Shown: piece after piece, positions 1 through 8,069 of the stretch | Layout: every line of letters starts with the position of its first letter | Position numbering within the stretch: position 1 is the first letter of the stretch | Assembly (NCBI GenBank): GCA_017478245.1 | Contig: JAFVDW010000026.1 | Span: forward strand, 1-36,716 | Direction: 5' to 3' | Length of the DNA stretch: 36,716 nt | Source of the DNA: Lachnospiraceae bacterium | GTDB taxonomy: Bacteria > Bacillota > Clostridia > Lachnospirales > Lachnospiraceae | The notes under the pieces: generated by a model | What the model was told of the DNA's origin: nothing | The model's database searches: none | The model's input: only the letters and a program-made list of their open reading frames with translations | Translations under genes and position numbers: made by a program

Positions 1-333
1 CGGGAACACCACCAGTAGATCCACTTCCTTCTCCTGAATCTTGTGCTTGATATCCTCACGCTCTTCTCCCGCCTCAAGACGCTTCCATTCCAGAGGCAAC
101 TGCTGCAGACGTTCACTCAGCTCATCCGGCATATACTCCACATATGCCTTTCCCACATATTCCTCATCGTGCATGAAGGCATCCATCATGAAGGAGCCCA
201 TCAGCGTATACATCACATAAATCATCAAACCCGGCATTACAATGGTTGTCACAACCATTCGCTTATCTCCAAAAAATCTTGCCAATTCTTTCTTGACAAT
301 CGTAATCGCATCCTTTATCGCACTATTTTTCAC
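1..333 (-). CDS. ABC-2 type exporter permease, NatB-like (C-terminus cut by window edge)
   Basis: The first 111 residues of a permease begin at a GTG codon preceded by an AGGTAGGTGA ribosome binding site. The start KNSAIKDAITIVKKELARFF, followed by the DKR motif and a first membrane segment (about residues 28-48), is typical of the ABC-2/NatB permease family, where a short cytoplasmic helix precedes the first membrane span and a large extracytoplasmic loop follows. It begins 17 bases after the stop of the adjacent ATPase, so the two are co-transcribed and should form one exporter. B. subtilis NatAB exports sodium, but substrate cannot be told here. The frame is open to base 1; the rest lies outside the window. 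Confidence 0.85.
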   Translation of the reverse strand, partial: MKNSAIKDAITIVKKELARFFGDKRMVVTTIVMPGLMIYVMYTLMGSFMMDAFMHDEEYVGKAYVEYMPDELSERLQQLPLEWKRLEAGEEREDIKHKIQEKEVDLLVVFP

Positions 334-350
334 AGAATATCACCTACCTT

Positions 351-1106
351 CTACGCATAAATCTCAAAGAAACGTTCCTCAAGCGCTTTTCCTTTACAAA
401 CCTCATCCAACGAACCACATTCCACCATACTGCCATTGATAATGATTCCCACTCTGTCGCAAATCTTCTCTATCAGATTAAAAATATGGGTAGACACGAT
501 AATCGTCTTGCCCTGGCTTTTCAGATCCAACAGAAAATCCGTCACCACCTTAGCCGTCAACACATCCAAGCCGTTGGTAGGTTCATCAAAGATGATAATA
601 TCCGGATTGTGTACCATAGAGATCACCAAAGAAGTCTTCTGCTTCATACCCGTGGAAAGATTTGCCACCTTTACCTCTGCGAACTGACTGATTCCGAAAC
701 GGTCAAACATTTCTTTTTTCCGCGCATTTCGCTCTTCCGACGGCACTCCATACAGATCCGAAAAAAAGTCAAAAAGATAATTCGGTGTAAAAAATTCCTC
801 CAGCTTCAACTCACTGGTGAGAAATCCGATTTTGCCGCGCACCTCTCCGGGAGCTTTTACCACGCTGATGCCATCCACCAACGCCTCCCCGCTATCCGGG
901 CGAATCAATGTTGCAAGCATACGCAATGTTGTAGTTTTACCTGCTCCGTTAGGTCCTAAAAGCCCAAACACCTCTCCCTTATAAGCGGTAAAATTCAGAT
1001 GATTGACCGCCACCCTTCTTTTGTCCTTTGTCTTTTCCAGCTTCTGCTGCTTCGCTGACAAAATGAAGGTTTTACTAAGATCCTGTACCTGTAAAATTTC
1101 TTCCAT
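351..1106 (-). CDS. natA: ABC transporter ATP-binding protein, NatA-like
   Basis: A 251-residue ABC ATPase that would power the permease encoded just downstream. Visible motifs are Walker A GPNGAGKTT, the signature LSTGMKQ, Walker B IIIFDEPTNGLD and the H-loop STH. The DEPTNGLD and TGMKQK forms are typical of the NatA / ABC-2 exporter ATPases rather than importers. An insertion of charged residues (about 18-31, LEKTKDKRR) follows the first strand, a feature of NatA-like proteins. The open frame extends 113 codons further upstream across the TraX gene, but the ATG at 1106 has an AGAGGG ribosome binding site and gives the normal family length. It follows the TraX-family gene by 38 bases and is probably in the same transcript. 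The natA symbol is by family similarity; ion specificity is not shown. Confidence 0.88.
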   Translation of the reverse strand: MEEILQVQDLSKTFILSAKQQKLEKTKDKRRVAVNHLNFTAYKGEVFGLLGPNGAGKTTTLRMLATLIRPDSGEALVDGISVVKAPGEVRGKIGFLTSELKLEEFFTPNYLFDFFSDLYGVPSEERNARKKEMFDRFGISQFAEVKVANLSTGMKQKTSLVISMVHNPDIIIFDEPTNGLDVLTAKVVTDFLLDLKSQGKTIIVSTHIFNLIEKICDRVGIIINGSMVECGSLDEVCKGKALEERFFEIYA

Positions 1107-1144
1107 ATTCCCTCTTTTCCGTGCGGTTGACGCACACCTTTCAT

Positions 1145-1957
1145 TTATATAACTGACTGCCCTGCAATGCCAAGCATCATACAGATGAAATAGATCAGCA
1201 ACAGGTGCAGCGGATAAAACAAATAGAAAAAATACTTTAACCGCATGCCCCGCTTCCCATTGTAGAGTGCCACCGCTATAAATGCCAAGGAAGCCGGTTT
1301 CTCCCACAAAAAGGAAATTGCCCCCACCGCAACCTGCTCCCATTTTAAATAGCGGAACAGATATAGCAGCATGATACAGACTACTCCCTTTGCACCATAA
1401 TCTGTGCGCAGCAGCTCTGCAACGCCTGCCATGGGCGCGGTACACAAAACAGTAATCAGCAGAGCGCCTATATATTGCATATACAACGGTTTTTCATCCA
1501 ACAGTTTCTGTGTCAGCCAATCAGCCCCAAACATTGCCAGAAAACCGCACAGTAGCGTAAAGAACACATTCTGATACCCGAATTCCAATACCGTTCCGGA
1601 AAATGCAAGATCAAAGGGTATCTCCGATGCTATCGCAAAAATACCCAGCCGCAGCGCATATTTAAGAGCGCTGTGCGTCCATTTAAAGCCCTCCACCAGC
1701 AAAAAACAATAGATTGGAAAAGCCATTCGCCCAATCCCTCGCATGATCCTATATAATATATACAAGCTCTGCCACTGCTCTCTGCTCATACCAAAGCAGT
1801 TGGTAATCAGAATCCTTCCTGCCAACCCCAATCCCAGATGGTCTATGAGCATTGAGACCACCGCTATCCACTTTAATGTGCTGCCGCTCAGTCCCCATTT
1901 TTTTTCGGGCATCTGTATGGCTCTGCCGGGAGCGCGCATTTTTACTATTTCACTCAT
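1145..1957 (-). CDS. TraX family integral membrane protein
   Basis: A 270-residue protein with about seven to eight hydrophobic segments. The motifs KWIAVVSMLIDHLG near residue 30, FPIYCFLLVEGF near 97 and SEIPFDLAF near 131 are the hallmarks of the TraX family, named after the F-plasmid pilin N-acetyltransferase. In Firmicutes the family is chromosomal and its acyl-acceptor is not known, so no conjugative role is implied. The start has an AGAGGAAG ribosome binding site 6-7 bases upstream. It is the first gene of a probable three-gene transcript with the NatAB-like exporter, behind a promoter at 2028-2056 that carries a long inverted repeat. Confidence 0.88.
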   Translation of the reverse strand: MSEIVKMRAPGRAIQMPEKKWGLSGSTLKWIAVVSMLIDHLGLGLAGRILITNCFGMSREQWQSLYILYRIMRGIGRMAFPIYCFLLVEGFKWTHSALKYALRLGIFAIASEIPFDLAFSGTVLEFGYQNVFFTLLCGFLAMFGADWLTQKLLDEKPLYMQYIGALLITVLCTAPMAGVAELLRTDYGAKGVVCIMLLYLFRYLKWEQVAVGAISFLWEKPASLAFIAVALYNGKRGMRLKYFFYLFYPLHLLLIYFICMMLGIAGQSVI

Positions 1958-2006
1958 TTTCTTCCTCTTACAACATTTCTTAGGAATATCCTTTTTTTAC
2001 AATCCA

Positions 2007-2034
2007 TTGTTGTATTATGCAATTAATACAATAA
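2007..2034. promoter_or_regulatory. 28-bp inverted repeat, candidate operator
   Basis: Two 11-base arms (TTGTTGTATTA at 2007-2017 and TAATACAATAA at 2024-2034) pair with one mismatch around a 6-base spacer. The right arm overlaps the -10 of the promoter at 2028-2056, a position where a bound repressor would block transcription. The TGTATTA/TAATACA shape resembles sites of GntR-type (YtrA-like) regulators, but no regulator gene is in the window, so the family is a guess. Confidence 0.5.
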
Positions 2035-2056
2035 CACACTTTTACTCATTTGACAA
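2028..2056 (-). promoter_or_regulatory. Promoter of traX-like / natAB-like operon
   Basis: On the minus strand TTGTCA (2051-2056) and TATTGT (2028-2033) are separated by exactly 17 bases, as expected for a sigma-A promoter. It lies about 70 bases upstream of the TraX-family start, and its -10 overlaps the inverted repeat at 2007-2034. Confidence 0.5.
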
Positions 2057-2076
2057 TAGTTTTTTTTGCACGATAA

Positions 2077-2122
2077 AACCCCGGAACGTTCCATTTATTA
2101 TTTCATCGAATCCTCCGGGGTT
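2077..2122 (-). terminator. Stem-loop after aldo/keto reductase gene
   Basis: Perfect 9-bp stem (AACCCCGGA with TCCGGGGTT) around a 28-base loop, followed on the minus strand by TTTTAT. It lies 30 bases past the stop of the aldo/keto reductase gene and before the TraX promoter. The long loop and short U-run make it a moderate candidate. Confidence 0.5.
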
Positions 2123-2151
2123 CCCATTCTCTCTTCCAAATGATTATTTTC

Positions 2152-3330
2152 TTACCAGAATTTAAATTTCCGCATGACGCTCACCGCAGCACGCAAATAA
2201 GGAGGCTGCAGCTCCTTTTGTGCATCTTTCAGTTTCTGTCGTATGGCGATATGCTGAGGGCAATGTTGCTCACACTTGCCGCATTCCACACAGTTACGGA
2301 TGTCACTCATCTCTTTCTGCAGTGCTATAATCTGGGCATATTCAAATCTTCCCGACCACTTGTTTTCCATATACATCTGATTATAACACCGAAAAGCGGT
2401 AGGGATATCTACCCCTTTCGGACAGGGCATACAATAGTTGCAGCCTGTACATCCCACCTTCATTTTGGCTCCTATCGCCGCTTTCACCTTGTCAATCAGA
2501 AGCTGATCCTCTTTCGTAAATTCTCCCACCTGCACTTCTGATGCCACCCGCACATTCTCTTCCACCATCTCTGACGAGTTCATGCCTGACAGCACACAGG
2601 TTACCTGGGGCTGATTCCACAGCCAACGAAATGCCCACTCTGCCGGTGTACGTTTTCGAGGATTCTCCGCAATGATCTTTTTTGCCTCCTCCGGCAGCAA
2701 ATCCACCAGTTTCCCTCCACGCAAGGGCTCCATGATGATCACAGGGATTCCTTTTGCAGCCGCCGCTTCCAACCCCTTTCGCCCCGCCTGACTGTGCTCA
2801 TCCATGTAATTATACTGAATCTGACAGAAATCCCAATCATAGTCCTCCAGGATTTTTAAGAACATTTCTGTGTTGCCATGAAAAGAAAAGCCTATATTGC
2901 GGATCTCGCCGCTTTTCTTTTTGTCTGCCATCCAAACTTCAATGCCCAGATTCTTCAATTTTTCCCATGCCGCGATATCTGTCAGCATATGCATCAGATA
3001 ATAATCAATATAGTCTGTCTTCAGACGGCTAAGCTGCTCTGTAAAATATTTATCAATCGCAGCCCGTGACTTAATCAGGTATTGCGGAAGCTTTGTTGCA
3101 ATCATCACCTGTTCTCTGCAATGATTGCGCTCCAAAATTTCCCCCAACGTCACTTCACTGCCCGGGTAAATATAAGCCGTGTCCAGATAATTGACGCCCA
3201 GTTCAATGGCACGCATCACTTCCCGCTCTGCCTTCTCCAAATCAATACTGTTGCCCTTCTTGCTAAAGCGCATACAGCCGTAACCCAAAATAGAAATCTG
3301 TTTTCCGAATTTATCCTGCCGATACTGCAT
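2152..3330 (-). CDS. Aldo/keto reductase with C-terminal two-cluster ferredoxin domain
   Basis: A 392-residue cytoplasmic protein. Residues 1-270 are an aldo/keto reductase barrel with the expected catalytic residues: Asp and Tyr in YLDTAYIYP (about 50-57), Lys in ATKLP (about 80) and His in YLMHML (about 113). The C-terminal part carries CTGCNYCMPCP (about 297-307) and CVECGKCEQHCP (about 353-364), which bind two [4Fe-4S] clusters. This architecture is common in strict anaerobes; the iron-sulfur part suggests electrons may come from ferredoxin rather than NADPH alone, an inference. Substrate unknown. The start has GGGGTGAAG upstream. It follows truA by 28 bases and is the last gene of the engB operon. 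Confidence 0.9.
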   Translation of the reverse strand: MQYRQDKFGKQISILGYGCMRFSKKGNSIDLEKAEREVMRAIELGVNYLDTAYIYPGSEVTLGEILERNHCREQVMIATKLPQYLIKSRAAIDKYFTEQLSRLKTDYIDYYLMHMLTDIAAWEKLKNLGIEVWMADKKKSGEIRNIGFSFHGNTEMFLKILEDYDWDFCQIQYNYMDEHSQAGRKGLEAAAAKGIPVIIMEPLRGGKLVDLLPEEAKKIIAENPRKRTPAEWAFRWLWNQPQVTCVLSGMNSSEMVEENVRVASEVQVGEFTKEDQLLIDKVKAAIGAKMKVGCTGCNYCMPCPKGVDIPTAFRCYNQMYMENKWSGRFEYAQIIALQKEMSDIRNCVECGKCEQHCPQHIAIRQKLKDAQKELQPPYLRAAVSVMRKFKFW

Positions 3331-3358
3331 ATCTTCACCCCACTATTTCCGTTTGCAA

Positions 3359-4111
3359 TCATCTATTGGTTTCATCATAAAATACCTTCACCAGTGTCAG
3401 TCCTTTGGCAGGCACCAGTGCTCCCGCCGCCGCCCGGCTGCCAGCCAGCAGAAGCTCCTCCATACTCTCCGGCGTCCGCCTGCCCATTCCCACTTCCAGA
3501 AGCGTCCCGACCAATATCCTTACCATGTGATGCAGGAAACCATTTCCCAAAAAGGTAAGCACTAACAGTCCATCCTGCTCGGTGATATCAATGGAATCAA
3601 TCCTTCTGACCGTAGATTTCTTTCCTTTTGTGGCGGAGGTAAAGGATTTGAAATCATGTTCCCCGCAGAGTAATGCCGCTGCTCTGCCCATCGCCTTCAG
3701 GTCCAGCTTCTCCGGTACCTCCCATGCGAACCTTCGCCAAAATACATTGGGAATACTGCTGTTAATGATGCGGTAGGTATAACATTTTCTGCTGGCATTC
3801 AGGCGGCTGTGAAAGCGAGGTGGTGCCTCACTGATCTCCACCACTGCAATATCCTCCGGGAGATAACGATTGATGTATGTCAGCATCTCCTCCACGGGCA
3901 TATCGCAGGCGGTATGAAAATTGGCAACCTGTCCCAACGCGTGAACACCCGCATCTGTTCTTCCGCTGCCCTGCACTTCAATGGTCTCTCCGCACATCCT
4001 CGAAAGCAGTACCTCCAGCTTTCCCTGTATCGTGTTGTCTGTAGAACCCTGTCTCTGCCAGCCTTGATAGCGGGTTCCCTCATATTGCAGCATCAGTCTG
4101 ATATTACGCAT
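3359..4111 (-). CDS. truA: tRNA pseudouridine synthase A
   Basis: A 250-residue enzyme that converts U38-U40 in the anticodon arm of tRNAs to pseudouridine. The family start IRLMLQYEGTRYQGWQRQ and the catalytic loop GSGRTDAGVHALGQ (nucleophile Asp at about residue 52) are intact, as are HHMVRILVGTLLEVG near the end. Length matches the bacterial family. The ATG overlaps the stop of the upstream AI-2E-family gene by 8 bases (ATGCGTAA), which points to translational coupling within an engB-permease-truA-reductase operon. Confidence 0.96.
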   Translation of the reverse strand: MRNIRLMLQYEGTRYQGWQRQGSTDNTIQGKLEVLLSRMCGETIEVQGSGRTDAGVHALGQVANFHTACDMPVEEMLTYINRYLPEDIAVVEISEAPPRFHSRLNASRKCYTYRIINSSIPNVFWRRFAWEVPEKLDLKAMGRAAALLCGEHDFKSFTSATKGKKSTVRRIDSIDITEQDGLLVLTFLGNGFLHHMVRILVGTLLEVGMGRRTPESMEELLLAGSRAAAGALVPAKGLTLVKVFYDETNR

Positions 4112-5276
4112 CCTTTGTATCCTCCTGCGCAGTCATATCCTGCAAATCCTCCATATCCGATGGATTCAATCTGCGAAAACGATTGACGCCGTTCACCAGA
4201 ATCAGGAGACTGTTCCTGGTCGTGTCAAATCCGCCCTCCTGATACATGGTGTAGACTAACAACCCCAACGGTACTGCCACGATCATCCCCAGCACACCGC
4301 TCAATTTATAGCCTACATAAAGCAAGAGCAAAGTGGGAATCGGCGGCATACCAATAGAATCTCCCACAATCTTAGGCTGAATAATCTGACGCGCCAACTG
4401 ACCCACGCCCCATATAATCAGCAGACCGATCGCCATCTGATAATCCGAACTCAATATCTTCACAATCGCCCACGGCACCATGAGGGTTCCTGTTCCGAAA
4501 AAAGGCAGCAGATCCAAAATGGCAATTCCCAGCGCGATTAACAACACATAGTTGACCCGCAGAATACTCAATCCGATCACCAAGAGCAGATACATCCAAA
4601 TCTCAATTTTTAATTGCGCCTTCAGATATCCGCCCACCGCCTTTTTCAAGCTGTGTTTAATCATCGCATAGCGCACCCGTAGAAACTTAGGACTATTGCT
4701 GCGCATCCAATCCCCCACCGCAGCCCTGTCTGCCACAAAAAAGTAGGCGGACAAAAGCGCCATAATGAGACCGATGATCATGGATGGCACTTGCTTTGCA
4801 AAATTCCCCACAGCGGCGATGGTAGGACTGCCGATCTGCCCCAACAGCTCTCCCATATAAGAACCTATTTCTCCCACGATTCCATCTAAGGTGGTCTGTA
4901 TATCCTTGGGCAGTCTGCTGTATACCACGTCCAGATTCTGCCTGATTTCGCCAAAATCCTCCTCTGTGCTTTCCCACAGTTCCGGTAGGGACTCCAACAG
5001 TCCGACACCCTCTTCAACCAATCTTGCTCCTACCAGATAGAACAAAAGTACCACCAGACCGATTACCACAATAATGACAAAGGCACTCCCTGCTTTGCGC
5101 TTTAGCTTTATCTTTTCTTCAAAAAATCGCACCATGGGACCTGCAATCCACGCAATAATGGCACCCGCCACAAAAGGCGCGAAGAACCACAGCAGTCTCG
5201 GAACCCAAAATACGATCAGCAGAAACATAATCAATGCTAAAGCCAGGTTGGTCAATGCTTTCAGATATTTTCTCAT
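4104..5276 (-). CDS. AI-2E family transporter (YtvI-like permease)
   Basis: A 390-residue membrane protein with two N-terminal hydrophobic segments (about 10-28 and 30-48), one at about 63-83, a soluble amphipathic stretch (about 85-155) and a C-terminal block of membrane helices (about 160-355) including PFFGTGTLMVPWAI and QPKIVGDSIGMPPIPTLLLLYVGYKLSG. That last segment is the conserved core of the AI-2E/YtvI family (former UPF0118). Members include exporters of autoinducer-2, sodium/proton antiporters and the sporulation protein YtvI; which applies here cannot be decided. Its ATG shares four bases (ATGA) with the engB stop and its stop overlaps the truA start, so it is coupled to both. Confidence 0.88.
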   Translation of the reverse strand: MRKYLKALTNLALALIMFLLIVFWVPRLLWFFAPFVAGAIIAWIAGPMVRFFEEKIKLKRKAGSAFVIIVVIGLVVLLFYLVGARLVEEGVGLLESLPELWESTEEDFGEIRQNLDVVYSRLPKDIQTTLDGIVGEIGSYMGELLGQIGSPTIAAVGNFAKQVPSMIIGLIMALLSAYFFVADRAAVGDWMRSNSPKFLRVRYAMIKHSLKKAVGGYLKAQLKIEIWMYLLLVIGLSILRVNYVLLIALGIAILDLLPFFGTGTLMVPWAIVKILSSDYQMAIGLLIIWGVGQLARQIIQPKIVGDSIGMPPIPTLLLLYVGYKLSGVLGMIVAVPLGLLVYTMYQEGGFDTTRNSLLILVNGVNRFRRLNPSDMEDLQDMTAQEDTKDA

Positions 5277-5893
5277 AGGGTCTCCAATCCTTCCGCTTCC
5301 TGCTCCTGCGTCTCAATAATTCCATCTAACAGCTCATAAATCTCTTCTCTGCCCTGCTTGGTAGCGGCGGAGAAAGGAATCATGATGGTGTCCTTGTCTG
5401 CACCCAAAGTCGTACGAATCAGCTTCAACTGCTTCTGGAGCTGACTACGATTGATTTTGTCCAGCTTCGTTGCAATGATAACCGGACGAAAGCCTTGATT
5501 CAATATCCAGTCATACATGATACAGTCGTTATTGGAAGGCGCATGACGAATATCAATCAACAGGAATACCGTTTTTAACTGCTTGGACTTATGAAGATAG
5601 TCCTCAATCATCTTGCCCCACTGTGCCTTGACATTTTCATTTGCCTTGGCATAACCATAGCCCGGCAGATCCACAAAATAAATTGCGTCATTTACATTAT
5701 AGTAATTAATGGTCTGAGTTTTACCCGGCTGGGAACTGGTGCGCGCCAAAGCTTTACGATTCATCAGCGCATTGATCAGCGAAGACTTTCCCACATTACT
5801 TTTTCCTGCAAATGCCACTTCCGGATGCTTGTTTACCGGCAGCTTACTGGTAATTCCACACACAGTTTCCAAACTTACATTTTTGATAATCAT
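5273..5893 (-). CDS. engB: Ribosome biogenesis GTPase EngB/YsxC
   Basis: A 206-residue GTPase of the TRAFAC class that acts in large-subunit ribosome assembly. The G1 motif AGKSNVGKSS falls at residues 29-38, exactly as in B. subtilis YsxC when the start is taken at MIIKNV (5893). G3 is DLPGYGYA and G4 is TKLDK. An in-frame ATG three codons upstream (5902) also has GGAG in front of it and is an alternative start. It sits 105 bases downstream of clpX, a conserved neighbourhood, with a GC-rich stem-loop between the two. Confidence 0.95.
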   Translation of the reverse strand: MIIKNVSLETVCGITSKLPVNKHPEVAFAGKSNVGKSSLINALMNRKALARTSSQPGKTQTINYYNVNDAIYFVDLPGYGYAKANENVKAQWGKMIEDYLHKSKQLKTVFLLIDIRHAPSNNDCIMYDWILNQGFRPVIIATKLDKINRSQLQKQLKLIRTTLGADKDTIMIPFSAATKQGREEIYELLDGIIETQEQEAEGLETL

Positions 5894-5972
5894 GTTTTCC
5901 ATCCTTTCTCCAGGAAGCATCCAGCCGCTTATAAATGTGTTCTCCCTTGAGAATTTTCTTATAGTTTGACAA

Positions 5973-5994
5973 ACGCCGCCTATAAAGGCGGCGT
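5973..5994 (-). terminator. GC-rich stem-loop between clpX and engB
   Basis: Perfect 8-bp stem ACGCCGCC / GGCGGCGT with a 6-base loop, starting 5 bases past the clpX stop. On the minus strand it is followed by TTTGTC only, so the U-run is weak. It may be a partial terminator or an mRNA-end stabiliser rather than a full stop. Confidence 0.5.
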
Positions 5995-5998
5995 ATCT

Positions 5999-7261
5999 TT
6001 ACCTTGCTTTCTTTATCACTTCTCTGTGCACAGTGAGAGGCTCACTTTCTCCGTTCACGGCTTCCTTCGTAATCACACAGCTTTCAATGGTCTCGTCCGA
6101 AGGAATCTCGTACATGGTGTTCATCATCACGCTTTCCATGATAGAACGAAGTCCTCTGGCACCGGTCTTTCTCTCAAATGCCTTATCAGCAATCGCATCA
6201 ATCGCATCCTGTTCAAAGGTGAGTGCCACATCGTCCATCTCAAACAGCTTCTGATACTGCTTGATCAAAGCGTTCTTGGGCTCTTTCAAGATTCTCACCA
6301 GCGCCTCTCTATCCAATCCCCGAAGTGAAACGCAGATGGGTACACGTCCCACAAACTCCGGAATCAATCCAAACTTCACCAAATCCTGCGCCGTTACCTC
6401 CTGCAGCAGATCGCTCAGCTCCTTGGTAGATTTCTGAGAAACCTCTGTATTAAAACCAATAGACTTTCTGTCCAGTCTGGACTCTACAATCTTATCCAAG
6501 CCGTCAAAGGCACCGCCACAGATAAACAAAATATTGGTGGTATCAATCTGAATCAATTCCTGATGAGGGTGCTTTCTGCCTCCCTGGGGAGGTACACTGG
6601 CAACAGTACCCTCCACAATCTTTAACAGCGCCTGCTGCACACCCTCGCCCGAAACATCACGGGTAATGGACACATTCTCGCTTTTCTTGGTAATCTTATC
6701 GATCTCATCAATATAGATAATACCATACTGCGCGCGCTCTACATCATAATCCGCCGCCTGAATAAGCTTCAGCAGGATATTTTCCACATCCTCGCCCACA
6801 TAACCTGCCTCTGTCAGTGTAGTCGCATCCGCAATCGCAAACGGCACATTGATAATCTTCGCCAAAGTCTGCGCCAGATAGGTTTTACCAGAACCGGTAG
6901 GACCTACCATAATAATATTACTCTTCTGCAATTCTACATCGTCCAGCGTCTTAGGCGCCATCACTCTCTTATAATGATTGTAGACTGCTACAGACAGAAC
7001 CTTCTTTGCTTCCTCCTGACCAATGACATAGTCATCCAGAAAATCCTTGATTTCCTTTGGCTTGAGCAGATTAATTTCAGGATGCTCGGTCTCCTCAACC
7101 ATTTCATCCTCCAGCTCCTCATCCAAAATATCTGAACAGATATCTACACACTCATCACAAATATATACCCCTGCGGGTCCCGCAATCAGCTTACGCACCT
7201 GTTTCTGGGATTTACCACAGAAGGTACATCTAATATCACTACCGGAAATCTTTCCTGCCAT
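5999..7261 (-). CDS. clpX: ATP-dependent Clp protease ATP-binding subunit ClpX
   Basis: A 420-residue AAA+ unfoldase that feeds substrates to ClpP. The N-terminal zinc finger has four cysteines (CTFCGK at 13-16 and CDECVDIC at about 35-38). Walker A is GPTGSGKT, Walker [11 protein letters not shown], the substrate-gripping pore loop is GYVGEDVE, and the RKH loop is GGRKHPHQE. These are all canonical. Length is normal. The ATG has AGGAG 11 bases upstream with a second AGGA closer. It lies 56 bases after clpP. Confidence 0.98.
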   Translation of the reverse strand: MAGKISGSDIRCTFCGKSQKQVRKLIAGPAGVYICDECVDICSDILDEELEDEMVEETEHPEINLLKPKEIKDFLDDYVIGQEEAKKVLSVAVYNHYKRVMAPKTLDDVELQKSNIIMVGPTGSGKTYLAQTLAKIINVPFAIADATTLTEAGYVGEDVENILLKLIQAADYDVERAQYGIIYIDEIDKITKKSENVSITRDVSGEGVQQALLKIVEGTVASVPPQGGRKHPHQELIQIDTTNILFICGGAFDGLDKIVESRLDRKSIGFNTEVSQKSTKELSDLLQEVTAQDLVKFGLIPEFVGRVPICVSLRGLDREALVRILKEPKNALIKQYQKLFEMDDVALTFEQDAIDAIADKAFERKTGARGLRSIMESVMMNTMYEIPSDETIESCVITKEAVNGESEPLTVHREVIKKAR

Positions 7262-7317
7262 TTCCTATACTCCTAAGCTTATTATACTATTTTTATAAGA
7301 ACTACCACCTACTGAAA

Positions 7318-7911
7318 TCAGGCATTCACATCATGTGAAGTGATGACCTTATCAATCAATCCATATTCGCATGCTTCTTCCGCGCTCTTCCAATTATCGC
7401 GTTCTGTGTCGGCAGCAATCGTCTCGTAATCCTTACCGGTGTTCTCTGCCAACATGCGATTCAGCTTCTCCTTCGTGCGCAAAATATGCTTTGCTGCAAT
7501 CTCAATCTCCGTAGCCTGACCCTGCGTACCGCCAAGAGGTTGATGAATCATGATCTCCGCATTGGGAAGTGCATATCTCTTACCCTTTGCACCGCCGGCA
7601 AGCAGGAATGCTCCCATACTTGCTGCCATACCGATACATACAGTAGACACATCGCACTTGATATAACGCATGGTATCATAGATAGCCATGCCTGCTGTCA
7701 CGCTGCCGCCGGGGCTGTTGATATAAAGGTGAATATCCTTCTCCGGGTCCTCTGCCTCCAAAAAAAGCAACTGTGCCACTACAATGCTTGCACTGGTATC
7801 ATTTACCTCCTCACCCAGGAAAATAATTCTATCTTTTAACAATCTGGAATAAATGTCGTAGGATCTTTCACCTTTACTTGTCTGCTCAATGACATAAGGT
7901 ACTAAACTCAT
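7318..7911 (-). CDS. clpP: ATP-dependent Clp protease proteolytic subunit
   Basis: A 197-residue serine peptidase forming the ClpXP chamber. The catalytic triad is visible: Ser in GMAASMGAF (about residue 98), His in MIHQPLGG (about 123) and Asp in TERDNW (about 172). The open frame extends 22 codons upstream, but the ATG of [10 protein letters not shown] at 7911 has a GGAGTGAGG ribosome binding site and is the family start. A sigma-A promoter lies at 7943-7971 and the tig terminator at 8017-8051, so clpP (with clpX) can be transcribed on its own. Confidence 0.98.
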   Translation of the reverse strand: MSLVPYVIEQTSKGERSYDIYSRLLKDRIIFLGEEVNDTSASIVVAQLLFLEAEDPEKDIHLYINSPGGSVTAGMAIYDTMRYIKCDVSTVCIGMAASMGAFLLAGGAKGKRYALPNAEIMIHQPLGGTQGQATEIEIAAKHILRTKEKLNRMLAENTGKDYETIAADTERDNWKSAEEACEYGLIDKVITSHDVNA

Positions 7912-7942
7912 ATTAACCTCACTCCTTTCTGCTTTCGGGAAA

Positions 7943-7971
7943 ATCATATCCCAGAATACGCAGCTTTTCAA
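7943..7971 (-). promoter_or_regulatory. Promoter of clpP
   Basis: TTGAAA (7966-7971) and TATGAT (7943-7948) on the minus strand, 17 bases apart, 32 bases upstream of the clpP start. No CtsR or CIRCE operator was recognised around it. Confidence 0.7.
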
Positions 7972-8016
7972 TAGCATTTCTGCGTATTTAATAAAATTTT
8001 AAGCGAAATAAACTTA

Positions 8017-8051
8017 GAAAAGTCATACCTTACGGGAAGGTACAACTTTTC
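8017..8051 (-). terminator. Terminator-like stem-loop between tig and clpP
   Basis: GAAAAGT-CA-TACCTT-ACGGG-AAGGTA-CA-ACTTTTC: two perfect stems (7 and 6 bp) separated by a symmetric CA/CA internal loop with a 5-base hairpin loop. It starts 18 bases past the tig stop. The downstream minus-strand sequence is AT-rich but lacks a strict U-run. Confidence 0.6.
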
Positions 8052-8069
8052 GCAGTCTTTTGTAATCTA

